Assembly: GCF_014698305.1 (NCBI RefSeq)
Contig: NZ_JACJST010000034.1
Span: 1 to 52,823 of the forward strand
From: Anabaena lutea FACHB-196
GTDB taxonomy: Bacteria > Cyanobacteriota > Cyanobacteriia > Cyanobacteriales > Nostocaceae
Length of the DNA stretch: 52,823 nt
Direction: 5' to 3'
The notes beneath the pieces are model-generated. The model was not told the DNA's origin. It saw only the letters and a program-made list of their open reading frames with translations, and did not search any database. Made by a program: the position numbers and the translations under genes. Below are positions 1-6,957 of the stretch, one piece after another (position 1 is the first letter of the stretch; every line of letters begins with the position of its first letter).

Positions 1-76
1 AGTAATATTATTTATTTGTTATGTGTAAAATCATTTTTTTGTACGGTAAAGATTTTTTAGTGATGCCTGTTTTTAA

Positions 77-532
77 CTTGGCGATCGCACTTTTTTTGCC
101 CTACCTCACAAAATCGCGTTGCTCCCAGGGACTGTCACCTTTAGCACCTCTGGGGTGAATCCCGCTCAAGGGTTGGTGGAAATACCGCAAAATGTCGTTG
201 ATCCTAATACTTTAATTGCAGCTAATCCCTGTACAAGAGGCGCAGGGAGCGAGTTTTCTATCACTGGACGGGGGGGAGTACCACCGAGTCCTAATGATGC
301 TCTGAGCGGTAATTCTCAGCAGTTTGCTTGGGTGGAAGAGAGCAGGGAGCAGGGAGCAGGGGGCAGAGGTCAAGAATTTTCCCAATCACCAATCACCAAT
401 TACCCATTACCAGTCCCGGCAAAAAGTTGGGTGATGAATGAAAAGGGGGAAGTAACGCTTTTGGCTGATGAACCTACAGGTCAGTTTTCTCAACGTTCTT
501 GGCGACCTTTATCTAGTTGTACGCCACAGTGA
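77..532 (+). pseudogene. 3' remnant of a filamentous-haemagglutinin-like secreted protein
   Basis: The frame is open from 77 to the stop at 532, but it has only a TTG candidate start (119) and no signal peptide, and a stop lies just upstream at 74-76. The peptide carries the C-terminal signature I recognise from large cyanobacterial haemagglutination-activity-domain (two-partner secretion) proteins: GLVEIPQNVVDPNTLIAANPC, then GRGGVPPSPNDAL, then a W-x-x-N-x-x-G-E-V segment. Full-length members run to many hundreds of residues, so only about the last 140 remain. The upstream bases are AT-rich and hold a HIP1 site, not the expected beta-helix coding sequence. An in-frame short repeat interrupts the middle (339-413). 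In other cyanobacteria these genes sit near TPR-CHAT and DUF928 genes, both present elsewhere in this window. I call it a decayed gene; a 5' part outside the window cannot be excluded but would be out of frame with this end. Confidence 0.7.
339..413. repeat. Short tandem heptamer-type repeats inside the haemagglutinin remnant
   Basis: GGAGCAG-type heptamers (339-369) are followed by CAATCAC/CAATTAC-type heptamers (380-413). These are the usual STRRs of heterocystous cyanobacteria, normally intergenic. Here they are translated as a low-complexity Glu/Gly/Gln-rich stretch that leaves the downstream frame open. Confidence 0.75.
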
Positions 533-541
533 AGAAATAAA

Positions 542-569
542 TATAGCAGTATGCAGTTGAATGAGATAC
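542..569 (+). repeat. 28-bp dispersed repeat, inverted copy at 5591-5618
   Basis: TATAGCAGTATGCA followed by G-TTGAATGAGATAC. The reverse complement occurs at 5591-5618 with one mismatch. There it forms one end of a small palindromic element, so this copy is probably a solo end of the same family. Confidence 0.7.
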
Positions 570-608
570 GAACCTATGTGCTGATAAAAGTTGATTATTC
601 ATTTCCTG

Positions 609-715
609 GATAAGCTGTTAAGCAGGTAAATTTGATAATCCTAATATTGTTAAGTCTTGTAGTACGCACATCTTGGACACTAGGTTTATACAAATTAAAT
701 GCACAACAGCTTATC
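609..715. repeat. Inverted repeat with 11-bp perfect arms
   Basis: GATAAGCTGTT (609-619) and AACAGCTTATC (705-715) are perfect reverse complements about 85 bp apart. No gene lies between them. The structure looks like a small non-autonomous element or repeat remnant; family unknown. The rest of the 533-764 gap shows nothing else I can name. Confidence 0.45.
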
Positions 716-764
716 AGCATGAGAAATTAGATATTTTGCTGGCAAGTGGAACTATCAATTATCC

Positions 765-1712
765 TTAATTTGTGCCAGCCAGTCTATCTAAAAAAGATAA
801 ATTCACAGCTAAATTAATAATACCTTCATTGGTGTTAACATTCTTAATTTCAGCATTATTCAAGGCTACAATGTAAGGCTGATTATTAATCCAACCAATA
901 ATCGGACCACCAGAAGAACCTCCGGTTGTGTCGCAATCATGTAACAGTATATCTCTATCTTCCTTCACAATACTGCATCCCTCTTGAAAACCAGCAGTCC
1001 AACCAGCACCAGCACTTAAAAACTCATAACCTCTTTTACTGGGATTAGGATAATCACCAGAATAACCAACAAAAGAGAATTTTTTGGGATTATTAATCAT
1101 CGTTGAAACTGGTAAATTTCTCCAGCCTAAATAACCATATTTTCTACCAATTGGTTTATTTAATCTGACTACTGCCCAATCTTGAGTTTGATTAGTGATT
1201 GTATCTGCTGTAAAATCAGTACCATAAATTACTCTTTCTGCAAAAGCAATATCTTGTCTATCAGCAACTTGACCGTTAATTACATTAGGTAAAAAAGCAA
1301 TTTCTCTACTGAGTTGATGAGTTTTCGGATCAATCACACAATGGGCATTTGTTAACACTAAATTTTCAGCAATTAAAGTACCTGTACAATGATAATTTTT
1401 TTCGTCTGTGGTAGTTCCTTGAATCCGACCAATAGCAGACCAAGGATATTCTCTACTTAACATTGGTTCACGGTTATCATAGCCAATAATACCCCGATCT
1501 CCAGCATAAGGTTTTTTAGATTGTTTAAAATTACTCGGTTTAAAAGGATTACCAGCAGAAGATAAATTTAATTTACCTGCATTTTCCAATTTTACAAAAG
1601 TAGGGGCATTTGTTGGTTTATCTTTAGGTTTACTTTGTGCTTCCACAGATAAACCAGCAGCAGCTACAATTACAGCACTTGCTGTTAATAAAGCAAATAG
1701 TCTTTTAGACAT
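765..1712 (-). CDS. Secreted trypsin/V8-type serine protease
   Basis: A 315-residue chymotrypsin-fold serine endopeptidase (S1/glutamyl-endopeptidase-like), probably exported to the periplasm or outside. The catalytic triad is visible: His in LTNAHCV (about residue 122), Asp in DWAVVRL (about 177) and Ser in GGSSGGP (about 264). The N-terminus (MSKRLFALLTASAVIVAAAG, then ...VEA-QS) is a signal peptide, followed by a Lys/Pro/Asn-rich propeptide-like stretch. I chose ATG at 1712 because GAGGAG lies 8 bases upstream; the GTG at 1721 would be almost on top of it. Oxyanion-loop glycines are intact, so it should be active. Substrate is unknown. It is a single gene with no obvious operon partner; the TPR-CHAT gene upstream on the same strand is 390 bp away and separated by a repeat. 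Confidence 0.9.
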   Translation of the reverse strand: MSKRLFALLTASAVIVAAAGLSVEAQSKPKDKPTNAPTFVKLENAGKLNLSSAGNPFKPSNFKQSKKPYAGDRGIIGYDNREPMLSREYPWSAIGRIQGTTTDEKNYHCTGTLIAENLVLTNAHCVIDPKTHQLSREIAFLPNVINGQVADRQDIAFAERVIYGTDFTADTITNQTQDWAVVRLNKPIGRKYGYLGWRNLPVSTMINNPKKFSFVGYSGDYPNPSKRGYEFLSAGAGWTAGFQEGCSIVKEDRDILLHDCDTTGGSSGGPIIGWINNQPYIVALNNAEIKNVNTNEGIINLAVNLSFLDRLAGTN

Positions 1713-1771
1713 GGTAAACACTCCTCATTTGAAATTCTGTAATGTGTGGATTTTCTTAGTAATTTGTATGA

Positions 1772-1793
1772 TGTGTTAGCGTAGCGTAACGCA
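1772..1793. repeat. Small palindrome in the protease leader
   Basis: TGTGTTAGCGTAGCGTAACG is the core of a near-perfect palindrome of a common cyanobacterial dispersed type. It lies about 60 bp upstream of the protease start codon and would fold in the 5' leader if transcribed. Confidence 0.5.
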
Positions 1794-1900
1794 CCATTAA
1801 TAAGAAAATAAATCTTTGACTTTTTAAGTATAAAATGCCAAGGAATAAATACTGGTGCAGTTACAATTTTTGTAACCAATAATTTTTATATTCTCTCATA

Positions 1901-2082
1901 ATTGTAGGTTGGGTAGAACGCAGTGAAACCCAACAATTATTAATGTTTACAAGAAATGTTGGGCTGTGTGGAAAAGGCATCTTGCCTGTTATAATCATCT
2001 ACATTATAATGTTTTGGAGATTGATCATCTTCATCAAGAAAAGAAATGTTGGGTTGCGCTGTCGCTTAACCCAACCTACAAT
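1901..2082. repeat. MITE-like element with 14-bp perfect terminal inverted repeats
   Basis: ATTGTAGGTTGGGT (1901-1914) and ACCCAACCTACAAT (2069-2082) are exact reverse complements bounding 182 bp without an ORF. Each end can also fold on itself (GGTTGGG...CCCAAC), and AAGAAATGTTGGG occurs twice inside (from about 1951 and 2041). The right half closely resembles the repeat disrupted at 35061-35249. Confidence 0.75.
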
Positions 2083-2098
2083 GGTTAATTATTAATAA

Positions 2099-5000
2099 CT
2101 ATTTTTGCCATTCACCTTGCACGGTAAACGCAGCCCAAAAACGGGGATCTTGGGTTTTTTGTTGTTGCCATAATTTTAACTGGGCATTTCTTAAAGCCAC
2201 AATAGGAGATTTACCTTCTTTCAATACTTGACCAGAAAATTCAGTCATTAATTCTGCTGTTGCTTCATCATTCACTTTCCATAAAGATACGACAACCTTA
2301 GCCGCACCTGCATACATGAAACCCCTGGTTAAACCTATTAAACCTTCTCCTTTAACTTCCCCAGCTAAACCTGTTTCACAAGCACTTAATACCACTAATT
2401 CCGCAGGTAAATCTAAGTTGAAAATATCATTCAATCTTAAAAATCCTTTTTTCGGGTTTCCTTGTTTATCAAACAATGATAAAACTATGCCAGATAAATC
2501 TGGGTTTTCCATGTCAATTAGTCCATGAGTGGCAAAAAGTACCATCTGATATTGATTTAATTTTTCTCTTATGACCCATTCATAATTAGCATCAAAATCA
2601 AAGGCTTGGATACTTTCATTATTGGGAACAAGTTTTAAAACTTCCTCTCCTTCTTTACGAGTTCCTGGTAGTCGAGATAATGAACCTCTATTAGCACTAG
2701 AACGCCTTAAAGCAGAACGTTCTAAATCTAAATCGGTGGATAAAGCAACTTCTGTTTTACCTGTGACACGGCTATCATTATTACTAAAAACTGGGTCAGC
2801 TAATACAGCTAATTTTTTCGGTGCTGTTTTGCGGTTTTTGAGTTTTTCCTGGTGGGTAGCTAAACTGGTGACGGATGGTAAGTTAATGATTTCATGATTG
2901 ACTAATAATGGTTGATATTTGACCTCTCCCCCTACCCCTCTCCTAGAAGGCGAGGGGAGTAACTCTTGCTCCCCATTCCCTTGCAGGGAAGAGGGTTGGG
3001 GGGTTAGGTCAGATAATGCAGCAAAGGGGATTTGATGTAAGATACCATCAGCGACAATTACTAACCGTTTTTTCCCTAATTTATCAGCCACAGGTTTAAG
3101 AATTATTTGACTGAGTTCATTAGCTGCTTTAGCTGTTTCTGCTACATATTGGGCGGTTTCCTGGAGTGATGCACCAGCAATGACGGGGGCTTTTAATTTG
3201 TCAATTAATGGTTGGGCAACTTTGTTAATATCTGCTTCTTTGGGTAGTTGATAGGTGGTGAAACTGTTATGAGTGACTAACCATAAATAACTATTTTCTG
3301 CACCTAATGAATATTGTAATAGGACTGTATCAGGGTCTAGTTGTTGTTGAATTTGGGGTAATGTTAGAGGTTCGGGATATTTTAAGTCTGCGTATTCTTT
3401 GTTAGTAGCGCGGAGTTGATTTTTTAGTTCCTTTTGTTGTTGGATGATATTTTGAATTTCTTGCTTAGTGGTTTGGATAATTTCTTCGGGAGGTTTTGGT
3501 TTACTCATCAGTTCTGAGAGGAGTTTTTCTTTACCATCTCTCAGGGACAGTAAGCGGGTTTCTTCGGCTAAAAGTTGGGGGTTAATGTCTTTACGGATGT
3601 TGATGTTAGCTTCGGTGAGAAGTTCAACTAAACCCCTAGCGCGGGAACGTTCACTAATGTGTAGTGCTTGTGCGTCGTAGCCTTTATTGGGGTTTTGTTT
3701 GTGTATCCGCATTAACAGGTCTATGTAGCATTTGTAGCAGCCCTGTTTGGTGGCGAAGTAGGATGTACGTAGTTCTGTGCTGGCTATTTTGGTGCGTAGG
3801 TCTTCGATGATGTTGATGGCGGCTTGAATGTTGGTCAGGGCTTCTTGGAGGTTGTTTTGGCTGCTTTGTAGGCTGGCGATGTTAGAGAGAGTAGCGGCTT
3901 CTCCATCCCTATCCCCCACTGCACGTGCTAGGGGAAGTGCTTGGTTATAGTATTCCAGTGCTTTCTGCTTTTCTCCCAGGTCGGAGTAGACACTGCCAAT
4001 ATTATTGAGAGTAGTGGCTTCTCCACCCCTATCCCCCACTGCACGTCTGAGGGGAAGTGCTTGGTTATAGTATTCCAGTGCTTTCTGCTTTTCTCCCAGG
4101 TCGGAGTAGACAGTGCCAATACCATTGAGAGTAGCGGCTTCTCCACCCCTATCCCCCACTGCACGCATCAGGGGAAGTGTTTGGTTATAGTATTTCAGTG
4201 CTTTCTGCTTTTCTCCCAGGTCGGAGTAGACAGCGCCAATACCAGTGAGAATTCTACCCACTGCACGTGCTAGGGGAAGTGCTTGGTTATAGTATTCCAG
4301 TGCTTTCTGCTTTTCTCCCAGGTCGGAGTAGACCAAGCCAATATTATTGAGAGTAGCGGCTTCTACATCCCTATACCCCACTGCACGTGCTAGGGGAAGT
4401 GCTTGGTTATAGTATTCCAGTGCTTTCTGTCTTTCTCCTAGGTCGGAGTAGACAGTGCCAATATTATTGAGAGTATTGGCTTCTCCACCCCTATCCCCCA
4501 CTATACGTCTGAGGTCAAGTGCTTGGTTATAGTATTCCAGTGCTTTCTGCTTTTCTCCCAGGGAAGAGTAGACAGTGCCAATATTATTGAGAGTAGTGGC
4601 TTCTCCACGCTTATCCGACACCGCATGATACAGGGGAAGTGCTTTGTTCAAGTATTCTAGTGCTTTCTGCTTTTCTCCCAAGGAGTTGTAGACAGTGCCA
4701 ATATTAGTGAGAGTAGTGGCTTCACCACCCCTATCCGCCACTGCACGATACAGGGGAAGTGCTTGGTTATAGTATTCCAATGCTTTTTGCTTTTCTCCCA
4801 GGGAAGAGTAGACAGTGCCAATATTATTGAGAGTATTGGCTTCACCACCCCTATTCTCGACTGCACGTCTGAGGGGAAGTGCTTGGTTATAGTATGCCAG
4901 TGCTTTCTGATTTTCTCCCAGGTCGGAGTAGACACTGCCAATATTATAGAGAGTAGTGGCTTCTAGACCCCTATCTCTCACTGCACGTAATAGGGGAAGT

Positions 5001-5260
5001 GCTTCTTCCCATTTATTAATTGCTTGTAATAAAGATTCCTTTGTACCCTGCTGATAAAGCTGCATTCCTTCTTGAAATAACTTTTTAGCTTTAGCAAGCA
5101 TGGCTTCCTGTTGTGTTCCTTGCTGTTGTGCTATCTGTAACCCTGTACCTCTTGGCATTGCTCCCACTGAGTCCACCAGTAACACCGCAGTTAGCAACAT
5201 TGTTAACCCACAACGGCTAAATATCGGTAGCAAACCCCGGTCATTTCCCTGATATTTCAT
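2099..5260 (-). CDS. Secreted TPR-repeat CHAT-domain protein
   Basis: About 1053 residues: signal peptide (MLLTAVLLVDSVGAM region), nine TPR-like repeats of about 40 residues with the core NIGTVYS-LGEKQKALEYYNQAL plus a degenerate tenth, a linker, then a C-terminal CHAT domain. CHAT is a caspase/separase-like peptidase fold. Its His (ATHGLID, about residue 908) and Cys (SACETG, about 957) are both present, so it may be proteolytically competent. The TPRs would bind a partner. I prefer ATG at 5260 with AGAGG upstream over GTG at 5284, which has none. Odd points: the TPR DNA is a near-identical 120-bp tandem array, one unit is 18 bp short, and a 90-bp repeat element is inserted in frame at 2921-3010 just before the CHAT core. 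Its natural substrate is unknown. Confidence 0.88.
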   Translation of the reverse strand: MKYQGNDRGLLPIFSRCGLTMLLTAVLLVDSVGAMPRGTGLQIAQQQGTQQEAMLAKAKKLFQEGMQLYQQGTKESLLQAINKWEEALPLLRAVRDRGLEATTLYNIGSVYSDLGENQKALAYYNQALPLRRAVENRGGEANTLNNIGTVYSSLGEKQKALEYYNQALPLYRAVADRGGEATTLTNIGTVYNSLGEKQKALEYLNKALPLYHAVSDKRGEATTLNNIGTVYSSLGEKQKALEYYNQALDLRRIVGDRGGEANTLNNIGTVYSDLGERQKALEYYNQALPLARAVGYRDVEAATLNNIGLVYSDLGEKQKALEYYNQALPLARAVGRILTGIGAVYSDLGEKQKALKYYNQTLPLMRAVGDRGGEAATLNGIGTVYSDLGEKQKALEYYNQALPLRRAVGDRGGEATTLNNIGSVYSDLGEKQKALEYYNQALPLARAVGDRDGEAATLSNIASLQSSQNNLQEALTNIQAAINIIEDLRTKIASTELRTSYFATKQGCYKCYIDLLMRIHKQNPNKGYDAQALHISERSRARGLVELLTEANINIRKDINPQLLAEETRLLSLRDGKEKLLSELMSKPKPPEEIIQTTKQEIQNIIQQQKELKNQLRATNKEYADLKYPEPLTLPQIQQQLDPDTVLLQYSLGAENSYLWLVTHNSFTTYQLPKEADINKVAQPLIDKLKAPVIAGASLQETAQYVAETAKAANELSQIILKPVADKLGKKRLVIVADGILHQIPFAALSDLTPQPSSLQGNGEQELLPSPSRRGVGGEVKYQPLLVNHEIINLPSVTSLATHQEKLKNRKTAPKKLAVLADPVFSNNDSRVTGKTEVALSTDLDLERSALRRSSANRGSLSRLPGTRKEGEEVLKLVPNNESIQAFDFDANYEWVIREKLNQYQMVLFATHGLIDMENPDLSGIVLSLFDKQGNPKKGFLRLNDIFNLDLPAELVVLSACETGLAGEVKGEGLIGLTRGFMYAGAAKVVVSLWKVNDEATAELMTEFSGQVLKEGKSPIVALRNAQLKLWQQQKTQDPRFWAAFTVQGEWQK
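2921..3010. repeat. In-frame palindromic repeat element inside the CHAT gene
   Basis: The ends GACCTCTCCCCC and GGGGGGTTAGGTC form imperfect terminal inverted repeats around a C/G-rich interior, a type common in cyanobacterial intergenic DNA. The element is 90 bp, exactly 30 codons, and encodes a Pro/Ser/Gly/Glu-rich insert between the AALSD and YQPLLVNHEI motifs, which I would expect to be nearly adjacent. Confidence 0.75.
3917..4998. repeat. 120-bp tandem array encoding the TPRs
   Basis: The motif CACTGCACG, or a close variant, recurs at 3917, 4037, 4157, 4259, 4379, 4499, 4619, 4739, 4859 and 4979. All intervals are 120 bp except 4157-4259, which is 102 bp. Units are highly similar in DNA as well as protein, which suggests recent duplication or gene conversion. 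Confidence 0.9.
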
Positions 5261-5410
5261 GATTTTGCCTCTATTACTCCTCACTACTTGGATTGTACGA
5301 GGGGTAATTTATGATCTGGGGTGCTGTTGCGTTTTTTGTAACAATGTCAGTTAAGGGTGTAGGGTAGGTAAGCAACACTGTGATAAACCATGATCACATA
5401 TTTGATGTAT

Positions 5411-5618
5411 TATAGCGGTTATCGGTTGTGTAAGATACTTTACTCACATCTTGCACCTTCTCAATAAGGGTGCGGTGGGCAATGCCCACCCTACGCAATA
5501 ATAAGGGTTGTAGACTTAGATTTTCGCAATAAGATGATGGTGCAAGATATGATTTTAGCCCCTCATTGCAAGCGAGGAGAGAACTATGATGTATCTCATT
5601 CAAGTGCATACTGCTATA
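5411..5618. repeat. MITE-like palindromic element
   Basis: Imperfect terminal inverted repeats: TATAGCGGT...TTG...AGATAC at 5411 and the reverse complement of TATAGCAGTATGCACTTG...AGATAC ending at 5618. Inner arms ATCTTGCACC and GGTGCAAGAT pair, and a GGTGGGCAATGCCCACC palindrome lies near the centre. No protein-coding signal. The right end matches the solo repeat at 542-569. Confidence 0.65.
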
Positions 5619-5736
5619 TATTTATTATTCCTGTTTTTCTCCTACGATCTATCTAAGGAAATATCTATTTTTTAATGCTATTTCCACTTGGTTTTATTGA
5701 TATAGAATAGCGGCATCTTTAAGACCTAATATAAAG

Positions 5737-6870
5737 ATGAGTTCATCAACAATTTTACAAAACATTGACAAACATATTCCCATAGTGGGAGATGTGCATA
5801 CTAAAAGTCCTATTGCTTACAGAGCAACACGCCTCGCAGTTAGTACAGTTAATGCTGTGCAAATGGCAGTAGCAGAGTCTTATATCAACGGATTAGAAGT
5901 ACCAGATTCTGTATTGCGATCGCTTTTTGATAGTTGTATGCCCGTGTTATTTAAGTATTTTCCATCCCTCCTTGCACCCTATGAATGGGTATTAACCGAA
6001 ACTGAGCATACCGCCGAAGGTTCACGGGATTTAATGAAGATTCAGTACGATTTGCCTCAAGCTATGCTGAATCCCATGTTAGGTGATGGAAAACTCATTT
6101 ATCCTAAATACAGTATGGGATTGTGGGAAAAAGGAGCAGCCAATCTCGAACAATCACAAATACAAATGCTTGATGATGTGATTGAAAAACTAGAGATTAA
6201 AGATGGTGATAATATTTTAGATTTTGGTTGCGGTTGGGGTTGCGTAGCAAATTATATTCTTGCCAAATTCCCCAATGTCAAGTTTACAGGAATTAACTTG
6301 AGTCACCAGCAATGTGAGTATATGCGTCAGAAAATGCAAGATCCCGAAAGTTACCTTAGTTCCGGTCGTTTTACTCTCTATGAAGGAGATTTAAATGATG
6401 CCAAATTTGAGACAAAATTTGACAAAATTCTCTCAATCGGTGTTTTTTGTCATGTAGGTAATTTAACAAAAGCTTTCCAAAAGCTGGCATCTTTTCTCAA
6501 GGATAACGGTCGGGTTTTTATTCACATTATCACAGTCCGCACTCCCAATAATATATCTAGCGTTTTCACCCACAAATATATTTTCCCTCATGGACGTTAC
6601 TGGAAATACGATGCAATTCCCAGCCACAATAAAGACCTCAAAACTATTGATAGATGGTATCTTAATGGCTCTAATTACTCCAAAACCTTTGCTAATTGGC
6701 TGAAAAATTTTGATGATTCTCAGGCGATAGTCAAAGATTTAGACTACGGTATTGACTATGCCAAATTTCGCCGAATCTGGCGCTTTTATTTGATTTGGTT
6801 TGTTGCTAATTTTGCAAGTTGTGACGGTGAATACAATGGTAATGGACAATATTTAATGGTTCATGCTTAA
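5737..6870 (+). CDS. Class I SAM-dependent methyltransferase, CFA-synthase/coclaurine N-methyltransferase-like
   Basis: 377 residues. The SAM-binding motif I is ILDFGCGWG (about residues 161-169), followed by the expected acidic strand-2/3 positions and a post-motif GVFCHVGN where cyclopropane-fatty-acid-synthase-like enzymes have their active-site segment. A helical N-terminal domain of about 130 residues precedes the Rossmann domain, as in that family and in plant coclaurine N-methyltransferase-like proteins. There is no signal peptide or membrane segment, so it is cytosolic. The substrate cannot be read from sequence; a lipid or small amine is possible. It stands alone on the plus strand, convergent with recQ, with 87 bp between stop codons. 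Confidence 0.8.
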   Translation: MSSSTILQNIDKHIPIVGDVHTKSPIAYRATRLAVSTVNAVQMAVAESYINGLEVPDSVLRSLFDSCMPVLFKYFPSLLAPYEWVLTETEHTAEGSRDLMKIQYDLPQAMLNPMLGDGKLIYPKYSMGLWEKGAANLEQSQIQMLDDVIEKLEIKDGDNILDFGCGWGCVANYILAKFPNVKFTGINLSHQQCEYMRQKMQDPESYLSSGRFTLYEGDLNDAKFETKFDKILSIGVFCHVGNLTKAFQKLASFLKDNGRVFIHIITVRTPNNISSVFTHKYIFPHGRYWKYDAIPSHNKDLKTIDRWYLNGSNYSKTFANWLKNFDDSQAIVKDLDYGIDYAKFRRIWRFYLIWFVANFASCDGEYNGNGQYLMVHA

Positions 6871-6957
6871 TCAAATTGTCAAAATAGTAAAAGAAATTGA
6901 CAGTGATTTAATTGACAATCGCAAAAAACTAGCTACTTGACTAAGAACAGATAGTTA

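Noticed and set aside
1685-1879. 64-residue minus-strand ORF overlapping the protease start
   Set aside because: It runs through a palindromic repeat and the ribosome site of the protease; composition is not protein-like.
3928-4966. Several 67-110 residue ORFs on both strands within the TPR array
   Set aside because: They are out-of-frame shadows of the tandem repeats and repeat the same meaningless peptide per unit.
3917-4998. Regular repeats resembling a CRISPR array
   Set aside because: The 120-bp units are contiguous coding sequence for TPRs with no distinct spacers and no cas genes nearby.
5394-5609. 71-residue minus-strand ORF
   Set aside because: It lies wholly inside the palindromic element 5411-5618.
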